Shown piece after piece: positions 8,266-20,198 of a stretch of 64,000 nucleotides of DNA; positions within the stretch are counted from its first letter, which is position 1, and the number at the start of each line of letters is the position of its first letter. This DNA comes from Elusimicrobia bacterium RIFOXYA12_FULL_51_18 (GTDB lineage: Bacteria; Elusimicrobiota; Elusimicrobia; Elusimicrobiales; UBA9959): the NCBI GenBank assembly GCA_001800245.1, contig MGVA01000028.1, forward strand, positions 84,678-148,677, given 5' to 3'. The notes under the pieces were generated by a model. It was not told the origin of the DNA and made no database searches. It saw only the letters and a list, made by a program, of their open reading frames with translations. Both the position numbers and the translations under genes were made by a program.

Positions 8266-10961
8266 GATAAGTCTTTCGTTATTTCCTTGAGCCGGTTCAG
8301 CCTGCCCTCGGTGTCGGTCCTGCGGAGGGTTATTTTTTCCACTTCCTCTCTTGGCGCATGGCTGATGAAATTACCGTTCTTAAGCAGTTCTTCCGAAACG
8401 GCCAGTTCCGCCGCGAGCTTCTCTATTTCTTTGGCAAGACGGCCGCGCTCTTTGTCCAGATCTATCACCCCGTCCACCGGGATATAGATGTTGAACGCCC
8501 CCGACAGAGCGGTGACGGCGTGAGACGGCTTTGCCAGCCCGGCCGCGATGTCCAGTTTTTCCACCTTGGCCAGGCGCTTTATGTAGTCCTGGTGCTTTTG
8601 AACCAGTTCCAGGCCCGTTTCGTCGGCGGAGGTAACGAGCGCGGAGACGTGCCTGGTGGGCGAGATCTCAAACTGGGCGCGCACTATCCGCATCTGGGTG
8701 ATGATGCTCATGAGCTTTCTCATCTCCGCGTCGGCGGTCCCGCCGGAGTTTTTCGCGCCGCGAGGATAGGCTTCCTTTAAAAGGAAAGGTTTGTCCGAAC
8801 CTAGGTAAGGTTTGAGGCCCGAGAAGATCTCTTCCGTTACGTAAGGCATGAACGGATGCAGCGCCTTCAGCGTGCCGCCGAACACGTGGAGCAGCAGGCC
8901 GAGGGTGCGGTCCTTGTCGGCCGTTTCCAGGCGGGGCTTGGCAAGCTCCAGATACCAGTCGCAAAATTCGTCCCAGAGAAAAGAGTAAAGAGCGCCGACG
9001 GCCGCGGGCATATCGTAATCCGCCATGGAGATCCTGACTTCCTCCAGTGTTTTGTGATAGCGCTCAAGTATCCATTCGTCGGCTAATTCAAGATTTTCCG
9101 GCACGGACGCCATGGGGCGCGGGGCCTCAGGCAGGTGCATCTGGATGAATCTTGAAACATTGTAGATCTTGTTGACGAAATTTCTGCCGCCTACCACATC
9201 CTCCTCGGAGAATGGGATATCCTTGCCGCCTATGGCCTGGCTTAGAAGCGTGAAACGCATGGCGTCGGTGCCGTATTTTTCCATCATAGCCAGCGGGTCT
9301 ATGCCGTTGCCCAGCGACTTGGACATCTTCCTGCCGCGTTTGTCGCGCACTATGCCGTGAAGATATACGTCGCGGAAGGGAACCCGGCCCATGTGCTCGA
9401 TGCCGCTCATGACCATCCGGGCCACCCAGATGTAAAGGATGTCGTAGCCTGTCACCAGGACCGAGGTCGGGTAGTAATACTCCAGTTCTTCGGTCCGGTC
9501 CGGCCAGCCGAACACCGAGAACGGCCAGAGCGCCGAGGAAAACCAGGTGTCCAGCACGTCGGGATCCTGGAGAAGGCCGCTGCCGCCGCAATCGGGGCAT
9601 TTTTCCGGCTTTGTGAAGGAGATTATGGGTTTGGCGCCTTCCTTGAATGAAATCCGGGAAAGCCCGCCTTGCCCGGACATCTTTAAGCCTGCGGCGGAAC
9701 AGTCCCGGCAGTACCACACCGGGATCCGGTGTCCCCACCAGATCTGACGTGAGACGCACCAGTCCTGCATGTTTTTCAGCCATTCTATGAAAGGTTTTTT
9801 CCAGGAAGAGGGGTAAAATTTAACCTCATCTTTTTCCACAGCGGCGATGGCCGGGGCGGAGAGGTCCTTCATCTTTACGAACCATTGCTCTGAAACCAGC
9901 GGTTCTATATTCTGATGGCAGCGGTCGCATTTGTTAATGGAGTGTCTGTAATGTTCTTCTTTTTCCAGGAATTCTCCCGCTTTAAGGTCTTCCAGAATCT
10001 CTTTCCTGGCGGCTTGCACGCTTTTTCCGGCGTACTTTTCCGGGACCGCGGTCATGCGACCCTCAAACGAGATCACCTGCATTATGGGCAGGCCGTGGCG
10101 CTGTCCCAGAGCGAAGTCTACCGGGTCGTGGGCGGGTGTGATCTTTACCGCGCCGGTGCCGAAAGCCTTGTCCACTTCGCTGTCGTAAATTACTGGGATA
10201 GTCCTGCCGGTGAGCGGCAGGAGGAGCCGTTTGCCGACCATTGTGGTGTAACGTTCGTCGTCCGGATTGACCGCCACGGCGGTGTCGCCGAGCATGGTTT
10301 CCGGCCGCGTGGTTGCCACTACTACGCCCCTTGAGCCGTCTTCCAGCGGGTAATGTATATGCCAGAGCTTGGATTTTTCCTCTTCATACTCCACTTCTAT
10401 ATCCGAAAGGGCTGTGCCGCAGTGCGTGCACCAGTTTATCATGCGTTCGCCGCGGTAGATCAGCTTTTTCTCCCAGAGGTTCCTGAAAGCCTCGAATACG
10501 GATTTAGCGCGCTTTTCATCCATGGTGAAGCGGACATTATCTTTGCCGGTATCCAAGGCGCAGCCGAGTTTTTTGAGCTGATTTAAAATAACGTCCCCGC
10601 ATTCATCATACCAGGCCCAGGTGCGTTCCAGGAACTTTTCGCGGCCCAGCTCTTCCTTGGTCGTGCCCTCGGTTTTAAGGATCTTTTCCATTACGATCTG
10701 CGTGGCTATGCCGCCGTGGTCGGTGCCGGGTACCCAATAGGCTTCTTTGCCGGTCATGCGCTCGTAGCGTACCAGCGAGTCCTGCAAAGCGTTATCCAGG
10801 GCGTGCCCCATGTGCAGAGCTCCTGTGATGTTGGGTGGGGGGATGACTATGACAAAAGGCTTCTTGTCCCTGGCCACGGCCGAGATGAAGAGTTTTTCAT
10901 TCTGCCAGACTTCCGACCATTTGGTCTCTACCGGTTTGGGGTCATAAACCTTTGGGAGCAT
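8262..10961 (-). CDS. valS: Valyl-tRNA synthetase
   Basis: 899 residues, a normal ValS length. This class I synthetase charges tRNA-Val in the cytoplasm. The ATP-binding signature is at residues 50-53 (HMGH, within PPPNITGALHMGH) and the second signature KMSKS at 545-549. Between them lies the CP1 editing domain with TTRPETMLGDTAVAV. A C-x2-C / C-x2-C pair (CRDC, CPDCGG) sits near 430-460. The C-terminus is the ValS-specific coiled coil (LDKERGRLAKEIEKLAAEL). An AGAGG ribosome binding site precedes the ATG. It heads a transcript with two small membrane genes. Confidence 0.97.
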   Translation of the reverse strand: MLPKVYDPKPVETKWSEVWQNEKLFISAVARDKKPFVIVIPPPNITGALHMGHALDNALQDSLVRYERMTGKEAYWVPGTDHGGIATQIVMEKILKTEGTTKEELGREKFLERTWAWYDECGDVILNQLKKLGCALDTGKDNVRFTMDEKRAKSVFEAFRNLWEKKLIYRGERMINWCTHCGTALSDIEVEYEEEKSKLWHIHYPLEDGSRGVVVATTRPETMLGDTAVAVNPDDERYTTMVGKRLLLPLTGRTIPVIYDSEVDKAFGTGAVKITPAHDPVDFALGQRHGLPIMQVISFEGRMTAVPEKYAGKSVQAARKEILEDLKAGEFLEKEEHYRHSINKCDRCHQNIEPLVSEQWFVKMKDLSAPAIAAVEKDEVKFYPSSWKKPFIEWLKNMQDWCVSRQIWWGHRIPVWYCRDCSAAGLKMSGQGGLSRISFKEGAKPIISFTKPEKCPDCGGSGLLQDPDVLDTWFSSALWPFSVFGWPDRTEELEYYYPTSVLVTGYDILYIWVARMVMSGIEHMGRVPFRDVYLHGIVRDKRGRKMSKSLGNGIDPLAMMEKYGTDAMRFTLLSQAIGGKDIPFSEEDVVGGRNFVNKIYNVSRFIQMHLPEAPRPMASVPENLELADEWILERYHKTLEEVRISMADYDMPAAVGALYSFLWDEFCDWYLELAKPRLETADKDRTLGLLLHVFGGTLKALHPFMPYVTEEIFSGLKPYLGSDKPFLLKEAYPRGAKNSGGTADAEMRKLMSIITQMRIVRAQFEISPTRHVSALVTSADETGLELVQKHQDYIKRLAKVEKLDIAAGLAKPSHAVTALSGAFNIYIPVDGVIDLDKERGRLAKEIEKLAAELAVSEELLKNGNFISHAPREEVEKITLRRTDTEGRLNRLKEITKDLS

Positions 10962-11086
10962 GATTACCTCTGGCTGCGCAGTACATTGGAGTTTGACGGC
11001 CTTAGCGTATTTGAGCCGGGGAAAAGGACTTTGCGCTTAAAATCATCAGCAACGATACAGGATCGCGGGCCCTGAAATTGTCCGTC

Positions 11087-12178
11087 TTAAACAAATTCCC
11101 GGAAGACCGCGTTGGAAATATAAAGCGCTTCCTTTTTTAATTTTACGCGCCGGCCTGAAACTTCCAGCAGACCTTGCGCGGCTAACTTATCTATCCGTAC
11201 CTTGAATTCTATAAATATATCATCCGCCAGTTCAATTCCATCCGTTTTACGCAGGCCCAGCATCAGCTTTTCCGCCTTGCGCTGCGCCGGGGTGAGTGTT
11301 TCGGAATATTCAAGCGCCGGGCCTTCGGGCGTCGCGGCGGTTTTTATATAGAGTTCCGGATCATTTATGTTGGCCCGGCGAAGTCCGCCCATGTGCGAGG
11401 CCGCGGAGGACCCAAGGCCCAGGTAATCGCCCTGCGCCCAGTAATTGAGGTTATGCGCGGATTCCCGGCCCGGCCTGGCGAAATTAGAGATCTCATAGTG
11501 TCTGAACCCGGCGTTCTCAAGAACAGGGATCGCCAGCTCGAACATGTCGGCTGCCGCTTCCGGCGCCTCGCCGACCTTTTCCGCGGCGAAGGTCGTGTCC
11601 TCGTGCACTTCCAGGGCGTAAAAGGATATATGTTCCGGGGCCAGGTCCAGGACCTCTTTTAAAGAGTCCATGAAATTTTCGGGATTCTGGTCCGGAATGC
11701 CTGTCATCAGGTCGATGTTGAGATTGTTAAATCCGGCCAGCCGTAAACTACTGAAAGCTTTTACAAATTCTTCAAAGGATGCCAGGCGGCCCAGCCGGTC
11801 TAAAAGACGGTTCTGCGAAGCCTGGAGCCCGATGCTGACCCTGTTGATCCCGGCGGCCTTCAGCAGGGCGGCCTTTTCCGGCGTGAGGCTTTCGGGGTTC
11901 GCTTCAAAAGTGGATTCTTTAAGGTCTTTTACGGCTCCAAAGGCGTCTTCAAGCAGTGAAATAAGTTTTTTCAGCTGTTCCCGCCCGAGCAGGCTTGGTG
12001 TGCCCCCGCCGATGTAAAGGGTATCCGGACGCGCGAAAATGGTTTTTGCGCGCTCAGCCTCCCGTTTTAGCGCCTCCAAATACGGTTCTATGAGCGCGTC
12101 TTTTCCGGCGAAGGATGCGAAATCGCAATAATTGCATTTGCGCCTGCAAAAAGGGAGATGGACATATAGGCCGGGCAT
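11087..12178 (-). CDS. hemW: HemW-like radical SAM protein
   Basis: 363 residues. The N-terminus LYVHLPFCRRKCNYCDFAS carries the C-x3-C-x2-C motif that binds a 4Fe-4S cluster and SAM. GGGTPS and the HemN C-terminal-type domain (YWAQGDYLGLGSSAAS, then an HTH-like end) match the HemW branch. HemW was long annotated as oxygen-independent coproporphyrinogen III oxidase; studied members bind heme and may act as heme chaperones rather than oxidases. The protein lies alone between valS and the stomatin-like gene, all on the minus strand. The exact activity cannot be read from the sequence. Confidence 0.88.
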   Translation of the reverse strand: MPGLYVHLPFCRRKCNYCDFASFAGKDALIEPYLEALKREAERAKTIFARPDTLYIGGGTPSLLGREQLKKLISLLEDAFGAVKDLKESTFEANPESLTPEKAALLKAAGINRVSIGLQASQNRLLDRLGRLASFEEFVKAFSSLRLAGFNNLNIDLMTGIPDQNPENFMDSLKEVLDLAPEHISFYALEVHEDTTFAAEKVGEAPEAAADMFELAIPVLENAGFRHYEISNFARPGRESAHNLNYWAQGDYLGLGSSAASHMGGLRRANINDPELYIKTAATPEGPALEYSETLTPAQRKAEKLMLGLRKTDGIELADDIFIEFKVRIDKLAAQGLLEVSGRRVKLKKEALYISNAVFREFV

Positions 12179-12219
12179 AAGTAATGTTAACCTGAGTTTA
12201 GAGGAGACAAGAGATAAAA

Positions 12220-12267
12220 CTGAAGGACGAAGGGAAACCTGTAAGAATGATCCCTTCGTCCCTTCAG
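12220..12267 (-). terminator. Intrinsic terminator-like hairpin after the stomatin-like gene
   Basis: Arms at 12220-12235 and 12251-12267 are complementary over 16 bp with one bulged base, around a 15-nt loop. Read on the minus strand, the hairpin follows the stop of the stomatin-like gene and is directly followed by TTTTATCT. This fits a Rho-independent terminator that separates the stomatin-like gene from hemW. Confidence 0.7.
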
Positions 12268-12304
12268 AATGCGGTTTGAGTTTAAACTTCAGTCCTTGAT
12301 GTCA

Positions 12305-13051
12305 TCAGTTCCTGTTCTTCAGGAACATCTGTATCAGGTCCATCGGCACCGGGAAGATGATGGTGGAATTGTTGTCGGTCGCTATCTCGGTCAGGGTCTG
12401 CAGGTACCTGAGCTGGATGGCGGCCGGGTTGATGGCCATGATCTGCGCGGCATCGGAAAGCTTCTGCGCGGCCTGGAATTCGCCTTCGGCGTGAATTACC
12501 TTGGCCCGTCTCTCTCTTTCAGCTTCCGCCTGCTTGGCTATAGCCCGCTGCATTTCCTGCGGCAGGTCCACGTTCTTCACTTCCACGCTGGAGATCTTTA
12601 TGCCCCAGGGCTCGGTGTGCAGGTCCAGTATCTCCTGGAGGTTCTTGTTTATTTTATCGCGGTTGGCGAGGAGGTCGTCCAGTTCCTGCTGGCCGAGCAC
12701 GCTTCTGAGCGTGGTCTGCGCCAGCTGGCTGGTGGCGTACATATAGTTTTCCACGTTCAGGACGGCGGTCTGGGGGTTGACCACCCTGAAGTAAATAACG
12801 GCGTTGACCTTCACCGAGATGTTGTCGCGGGTTATGACATCCTGGGGAGGGACGTCCAATACGACCACACGGGTGCTCATCCGGAACATCTGCTGCACGC
12901 CGGGGATGACGAAAATAAGCCCGGGGCCCTTAACGCCGGTGAAGCGGCCGAACGTGAGGATCACGCCCCGCTCGTATTCGTTAAGCACCTTTATACTGGA
13001 AAAAGCTACCACGATAGCTATTATGATGATCGGAGTCATGCCGATGAACAT
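12305..13051 (-). CDS. SPFH/stomatin-like (slipin) membrane protein
   Basis: 248 residues. An N-terminal membrane helix (residues 5-20) is followed by a band-7/SPFH domain ([45 protein letters not shown]). A long charged helix ([17 protein letters not shown]) then drives oligomerisation in this family. Bacterial slipins form ring-like assemblies in the inner membrane and usually pair with an NfeD-type protein; no NfeD is present next to this gene. An SD sequence (GGGAGG) lies 7 nt before the chosen ATG. The gene is divergent from nusB. Confidence 0.9.
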   Translation of the reverse strand: MFIGMTPIIIIAIVVAFSSIKVLNEYERGVILTFGRFTGVKGPGLIFVIPGVQQMFRMSTRVVVLDVPPQDVITRDNISVKVNAVIYFRVVNPQTAVLNVENYMYATSQLAQTTLRSVLGQQELDDLLANRDKINKNLQEILDLHTEPWGIKISSVEVKNVDLPQEMQRAIAKQAEAERERRAKVIHAEGEFQAAQKLSDAAQIMAINPAAIQLRYLQTLTEIATDNNSTIIFPVPMDLIQMFLKNRN

Positions 13052-13182
13052 TGAAACCTCCCATTACTTTGTCAGATTTTTACAGCGGCAATTAAAACGG
13101 TCCCGCTATTTAAAGTCTATCAAAAAAGCGGCGCATTTTGTACTATATTATGGATTTGCGAATGTTCTTTAATTGACATCAT

Positions 13183-13602
13183 ATGAGTAAAAGAAGACTC
13201 GCCCGGGAAAATTGCCTGCAAGCGCTGTATCTGGATGACGTCTCTACGCTGGAGACGCCGGATATTCTTGCCATCTTCCAGATGCAGGAGTTCGCCCGGG
13301 AAGAAAAAGTCTTCGAGTTCTATAAAACCATTTTCTCCTCCGCCACAGCCAACCGCGACAAAATAGACGGGATCATAACGGCCACCAGCAAAAATTGGGA
13401 ATTGGAGCGTATGTCGGCCATAGACCGCTGCGTGCTGCGCCTCGCCGTTTGTGAAATGATGTTCCTGGAAGACGCCCCCGTCCCCGTCATCATAGACGAG
13501 GCTATCGAACTGGCTAAAAAATATTCCACCGAGAATTCGGGTAAATTCGTGAACGGCGTCCTTGATACGATCGCCAAACAGCACAATCTCCGACCAAAAT
13601 GA
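13183..13602 (+). CDS. nusB: Transcription antitermination factor NusB
   Basis: 139 residues, the typical NusB length. The RxxARExxLQALY opening (RRLARENCLQALY) and the second half (ERMSAIDRCVLRLAVCEM, VIIDEAIELAKKYS, KFVNGVLDTIAK) are the family signature. NusB binds boxA RNA with S10 (NusE) and promotes rRNA antitermination. It begins a plus-strand run with ligA, the thioredoxin-TPR gene and the purH-like gene, with gaps of 30 bp or less between them. Confidence 0.95.
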   Translation: MSKRRLARENCLQALYLDDVSTLETPDILAIFQMQEFAREEKVFEFYKTIFSSATANRDKIDGIITATSKNWELERMSAIDRCVLRLAVCEMMFLEDAPVPVIIDEAIELAKKYSTENSGKFVNGVLDTIAKQHNLRPK

Positions 13603-13626
13603 CTAGACTATGTCTGTGCCGTATAG

Positions 13627-15654
<2,028 letters not shown>

Positions 15655-15678
15655 AATCTTCCGATCGGAGTCCGAATA

Positions 15679-17313
15679 ATGAAATTTATCACTTTCCTGA
15701 CCGCGGTACTGCTGTCCGTCCGGGTTTCCGCGGCAGAACAGGCGCCGGCGCCTTCCTATTTGACCGAACCCCCGCCTAAGACGGCCAAGCTTAACGAGGT
15801 TATAAAGTTCAAACCGAAGGAGGGCTATCATTTCAACCTGGAAGCTCCCCAGGAATGCGGCGCCGGCGAAGCCTTCGAGGTCAGTACGTCTTCGCTGAAG
15901 TGCCAGTTCACGGCTGGCGGCGAGCAGTCCGTAAGCCTGAAGATCTGCGGAGATAAAGAGACCGTATGCCTGTTCGAGGATTTTAAAGTTTTGGTGGAAG
16001 GGCCGGCCGCCGCCGGTCCGGCCGCCGGGACCGGTCTCAGTGAAGAGGAGCCCGCCTTGCCTGGCTTCCTGCTTAATGTGCCTGAGGCCGCCCTTGGGCA
16101 GGCCAAACGCGAACATAAACTTCTGCTTATAGATTTTTTCGGCAAATGGTGCCCGTTCTGCCGCATAATGGAAGATACGGTACTTACCCAGCCGGCCTTT
16201 CTCGAGGCCAGCCGGAACATGGTGCGCGTCAGCCTGGACGTGGACAAGCCGGCGGCCCGGGAATGGCTGACCCGTTTCCGGCCGGCCGGTTATCCGACCT
16301 ATCTGGTCGCCGACGCGGAGTTGCGGGAAATAGGCCGCAGCTTCGGGGGCGGCCTTGAGAGCTTTAATGCCTGGCTGAAAGAACAGGAGACCTGGAAGGC
16401 CCAGCCTATAGCGGATGCCAGGGCAAAAGCCGCCAGCCTGGACGAAGCCGGGAAATTACGGGTCGCTCAGGCCTACATGGATGAAAAAAGCTGGGATAAG
16501 GCGCGCGAACTGCTGGCCGGCCTTAAGACCCGTACAGGGCTCTATCTGGACGCCGTTGCCCGCATCAAAGAAGCGGAGGACAAGAAAGACGCCGGCCTCC
16601 CGGCGCTTTACCGCGAGATGATAGGACGTTTCGACGGCAGCGACGGAACGGAAGCCGAGGGCTCGGTGATGGACTGGATAGCCGCGCTCCACAAGCTTGA
16701 GCCGGCGGCCGCAAAGCCTTATCTGGACGACCTGGGAACTTATATCGGCCGCCTTAAAACCTCCAAAGAGGCGGCAAGGGAAGGTTATGCCGGCCCTGAT
16801 ATTTACGTGGGACTTGCCGAGGCGATGGATGAAGCGGGATTGCCGGAAAAAGCCAGAGCTTTTTATATACGGGCGGCCGGCGCCTATGCGGAATTGGCCG
16901 AAAAGGCCGACCCGGGATCGGCCAAGGGGCTGCGCATGGGGCAGGCTAGATATCTGTCCCGCGTTAAGCTCTACGACGAAGCGGCCGCGGTCTACGGAGA
17001 CCTTGTTGAAAAATTCCCCGGGGAATACGCGTTCCACCGCTCCTACGCCGGCCTGCTCTCGGAACTGAAAAAATATCCGGAGGCTTTGCGCGAAGCTTCG
17101 CTGGCTTACGATCTTTCATACGGCAATATCCATCTGGATATAGCGCTTATGAAGGCCCGGATCGAGATGAAACAAAAGAACAAGGCGGCGTCGTTAAAAA
17201 CACTGGACGACGCCATCGCTTCCGTGGAACTGCCCGCCGACAGCAAGCTCGGCGCCCACGGCTCCTACAGGCGGCTGAAAGAATATCGAAAAGAGGTTGA
17301 AGTCTTGAAATAA
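15679..17313 (+). CDS. Exported thioredoxin-fold protein with TPR-like C-terminus
   Basis: 544 residues. It has a signal peptide (cut near VSA-A, residue 18). A ~90-residue domain with four cysteines resembles the N-terminal part of DsbD-type proteins. A thioredoxin fold follows with active site W157-C-P-F-C161 and a cis-proline (AGYPTYLV). The rest (about 260-544) is helical with TPR-like repeats. The C-P-F-C site and export suggest a periplasmic thiol-disulfide role, perhaps with the TPR part binding a client. It sits between ligA and purH-like with 24-bp and 13-bp gaps, but no functional link is evident. Confidence 0.8.
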   Translation: MKFITFLTAVLLSVRVSAAEQAPAPSYLTEPPPKTAKLNEVIKFKPKEGYHFNLEAPQECGAGEAFEVSTSSLKCQFTAGGEQSVSLKICGDKETVCLFEDFKVLVEGPAAAGPAAGTGLSEEEPALPGFLLNVPEAALGQAKREHKLLLIDFFGKWCPFCRIMEDTVLTQPAFLEASRNMVRVSLDVDKPAAREWLTRFRPAGYPTYLVADAELREIGRSFGGGLESFNAWLKEQETWKAQPIADARAKAASLDEAGKLRVAQAYMDEKSWDKARELLAGLKTRTGLYLDAVARIKEAEDKKDAGLPALYREMIGRFDGSDGTEAEGSVMDWIAALHKLEPAAAKPYLDDLGTYIGRLKTSKEAAREGYAGPDIYVGLAEAMDEAGLPEKARAFYIRAAGAYAELAEKADPGSAKGLRMGQARYLSRVKLYDEAAAVYGDLVEKFPGEYAFHRSYAGLLSELKKYPEALREASLAYDLSYGNIHLDIALMKARIEMKQKNKAASLKTLDDAIASVELPADSKLGAHGSYRRLKEYRKEVEVLK

Positions 17314-17326
17314 ACCTGTGGGCATT

Positions 17327-18823
17327 ATGGATAAAACCGCATATCTCAGTGTTTATGATAAGACCGGGATCGTCGATTTCGCGCGCGGTCTTGCCGACCT
17401 GGGTTTCGAGATCTACGCTTCCGGTTCCACTTTTAAGCTCCTGAAAGAGTCCGAGATAGAGGCGGAGGAGATACGCTATTCTCCGCCGGTGCCTGTTTCC
17501 GTCCTTAAAGCCCTCTCCGGCAATAAGACCACGGTTTCGGAGAATGGCGTCGAAGTACCCAAACCCCAGATCGTGGCCGCGAACCTTTATCCGATCGCCA
17601 ACATTGTCGGCCAGGAAGAATTCGCCATCGAGGAGCTTTCAAGTTATCTCGACCAGGCCAATGCCTCCGTCCTGCGCGCCGCGGCCAAGGATTTTGAGAA
17701 CGTGATCACGCTCTGCCGGCCGGAGGATTACGGTACGGTCCTGGAGTCGCTTAAAGCGGCGGGGGGGCTTGAGCCGGAGAACAAGCGGCAGCTCGCCGCA
17801 AAAGCCTGGCAGTACCTTGCCGCTTACGACGCGACCGTCGCGCATTATCTTTCCGAGACGAGGGACCTGCTGGGCGAAGAAGTGGTCATGAGCCTTAAGA
17901 AAGTGATGGACCTGGCTTACGGGGAGAACCGCCACCAGAAGGCGGCTTTTTACGCTTTGAGCGGCGCCAGGCCGCGCGGTCTTAACTCCGCCAAAATACT
18001 TTCCGGCGGGGAGTTGAACCTGAATCATTATCTGGACCTGGACACGGCCTTCGAACTGGCCGCGGAATTCACGGAACCTGTCTGCGTCATCTCCAAGCAC
18101 GCCCGGCCGGCCGGCGTCTGCGCCGCGGCAAAGCCGGTGGATTGTTTCAAGGGGGCCTTTAAAGCCGATCCCGCCGGCGCGGCCGGGGGTACGACCGCTT
18201 TCAACCGCCCGGTGGATACTGAAACGGCTCTGGCGCTGAAAGAAGTTTTCATTGAAACCGTGGTGGCGCCGGATTACAGCAAGGAAGCTCTGGCGCTGCT
18301 GCGCGCCAAAGAAGGATTGAAGGTTATCTCCCTGCCGGCTCCGGTCCTGTCGCCGCACGAAGTGGAGCTCTATTCGGTGGCCGGCGGGCTGCTGATCGAA
18401 TCCAAGGACCAACGAAATGACAGCGAGCTGCAATGCGTGACCAGGCGTAAACCTTCAGACGAAGAGCTGCGTTCGCTTAAACTGGCCTGGAAGACGTCCA
18501 AATACGCCAAAACCTACGCGGTGGTGCTGGCGTCCGGCGGGACTTCCGTTTCCACGAGCGCGGCTGAAAGTTCCACCTACGACGCGGTGCTGGGGGCGGT
18601 CGCGAAGCTTAAAGATAAGCACCCTATTTTTGAAAGCAAAGCGCCGCTGGTGATGGCCTGCGACGCGGCTCTGCCGTTGAAAACGCTGGAGGCTGCGCTG
18701 ATGGCAGGGGTAAGCGCGGTTATACAGCCCGGCGGCTGGCGGGAAGATCTGCTTTGCGCCCAATTCTGCGACATGAAGAACGCCGCCATGCTTTTGACAG
18801 GCGTGAGACACTTCAAACACTAA
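17327..18823 (+). CDS. Divergent PurH homologue, catalytic motifs lost
   Basis: About 498 residues from ATG 17327 (a GTG at 17318 is also possible). The whole-length match is to PurH, which carries out the last two steps of IMP synthesis: SVYDKTGIVDFA at the start, GENRHQKAAFY in the middle, VIQPGG and LLTGVRHFKH at the end. The key motifs are altered. The cyclohydrolase block GRVKTLHPKxHGG is absent. The formyltransferase KHxNPCG reads KHARPAG (from 18095), and the GxGQMSRVD block reads STSAAESSTYD. Both activities are therefore doubtful. The frame is intact and codon use is normal, so it seems maintained; a regulatory or new role is possible. Confidence 0.75.
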   Translation: MDKTAYLSVYDKTGIVDFARGLADLGFEIYASGSTFKLLKESEIEAEEIRYSPPVPVSVLKALSGNKTTVSENGVEVPKPQIVAANLYPIANIVGQEEFAIEELSSYLDQANASVLRAAAKDFENVITLCRPEDYGTVLESLKAAGGLEPENKRQLAAKAWQYLAAYDATVAHYLSETRDLLGEEVVMSLKKVMDLAYGENRHQKAAFYALSGARPRGLNSAKILSGGELNLNHYLDLDTAFELAAEFTEPVCVISKHARPAGVCAAAKPVDCFKGAFKADPAGAAGGTTAFNRPVDTETALALKEVFIETVVAPDYSKEALALLRAKEGLKVISLPAPVLSPHEVELYSVAGGLLIESKDQRNDSELQCVTRRKPSDEELRSLKLAWKTSKYAKTYAVVLASGGTSVSTSAAESSTYDAVLGAVAKLKDKHPIFESKAPLVMACDAALPLKTLEAALMAGVSAVIQPGGWREDLLCAQFCDMKNAAMLLTGVRHFKH

Positions 18824-19033
18824 TAATCTGCCGACCGATGAATTCCCCAAATAAGGTGTTTTAGAAATACACAACCGAATTTAAGTGACTGATTATATCC
18901 GACCGTCTGGACGAATGTGGGTAAAGTCCATCTTATCCCCGCCTTTGAACTGGTCTTGAGCCTCTTCCGGACCAAGGGCGATAGAAACGAAAAGAACCTC
19001 TCAATCGTAAAAGAACCCATCTAAATCCCTTAA

Positions 19034-19075
19034 ATTTCGAATCCCATAGACTTAGAGGGTCGCGGGATTCGAAAT
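19034..19075. repeat. 12-bp perfect inverted repeat in the purH-DUF1016 gap
   Basis: Arms 19034-19045 and 19064-19075 (ATTTCGAATCCC and its complement) enclose an 18-nt spacer. The gap 18824-19152 (329 bp) holds no credible gene. A second short hairpin (GACAG-CACG-CTGTC) lies at 19101-19114, just before the ribosome binding site of the DUF1016 gene. The larger repeat could be a terminator remnant or the edge of an inserted segment. Confidence 0.5.
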
Positions 19076-19152
19076 AGCAAAAAATAACCATTTTTATCCA
19101 GACAGCACGCTGTCGGGTTCGTCTGCTATGCTATTAGGCGAAAGGAGGAGCT

Positions 19153-20198
19153 ATGCCTAAAGAAATTGTTCCCGGTTATGGCACATTGCTGGCGGATATC
19201 AAGCAGCGTGTACGCGCGGCGCAATACGCGGCGCTGAAAGTTGTAAACACAGAACTGATAAATATGAACTGGGATATCGGCAAGATGATCACTGAACGTC
19301 AGAAAGGCGCGACATGGGGGAAATCCGTGGTGGAGAAACTATCATTAGACCTGCGGGCCGAATTCCCCGGAGTTAAGGGGTTTTCGTCGCAAAACCTGTG
19401 GTATATGCGCCAATTCTATAATTTGTATAACGGCAAACCAAAACTCCAACCATTGGTTGGAGAAATTAGCTGGTCGAAACATTTAATAGTGATGTCAAAA
19501 TGTTCGGACGACCAAGAGCGGGAGTTTTACATTCGGATGACGAGTAAGTTTGGCTGGACAAAAGACGTGCTTGCTCTTAACGTTGAAGCCCAGACTTTCA
19601 GGAAATATCTGGCTAACCAGACTAATTTCGATTCTACTGTATCCGAAAGCGTCCGCAGCCAGGCCAAGCTGGCGGTAAAGGACGAATACACGTTTGGTTT
19701 TCTGGAACTGGGGGAGGAACACAGTGAACGTGAGTTGGAGGGGGCGCTGATAGCCAAGGTCGGACGCTTTCTCATCGAGATGGGCGGCGTTTTTACATTT
19801 GCGGGCAGCCAGTACCGGCTGGAGGTTGACGGACAGGAGTACTTTATAGACATCCTTCTTTATCATCGGCATCTTAAATGTCTGGTGGCTGTGGAACTGA
19901 AGGTCGGTGAATTCCTGCCGGAATACATAGGTAAAATGCAGTTCTACCTGGCCGCGCTGGACTCACTGGTTAAAACTCAGGACGAGAACCCGTCCATAGG
20001 TATAGTTATTTGCAAGAGCAAGCGGCGCACCATAGTGGAGTATTCCCTGCGGGAATCCCGTAAAAGCCCATCGGAGTTGCGACCTACAGGGTTTTAAAGG
20101 CCCTCCCTGCTGAACTGAAGGGCCAGCTACCTTCCCCGGAGCAGGTGGCACTATTAATCGAGGAAGGCTTATGTGGCGGAAGCGACATCATGAAGTAG
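19153..20198 (+). pseudogene. DUF1016 (YhcG-type) PD-(D/E)xK nuclease gene with a C-terminal frameshift
   Basis: The intact frame (19153-20097) gives 314 residues. An N-terminal DUF1016 helical domain (NWDIGKMITERQ, LRAEFPGVKGFSSQNLWYMRQFY) precedes the nuclease domain with FIDILLYHRHLKCLVAVELK, where D and E-x-K are the expected catalytic residues. The last 15 residues deviate from the family. Near 20064 one C appears to be missing: shifting frame there restores the usual tail (RVLKALPAELKGQLPSPEQ) and runs to a TAG at 20196-20198. Family members are linked to mobile DNA and defence. Most of the catalytic domain is untouched, so the short product might still be active. It could also be a sequencing error. 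AGGAGG precedes the ATG. Confidence 0.75.

Noticed and set aside
12269..13054. Long plus-strand open frame opposite the stomatin-like gene
   Set aside because: It is the antisense of a clear SPFH protein, has no ribosome binding site and its translation is rich in H, G and V without a recognisable domain.
18820..19020. 66-codon minus-strand frame in the purH-DUF1016 gap
   Set aside because: No ribosome binding site, no domain, atypical composition.
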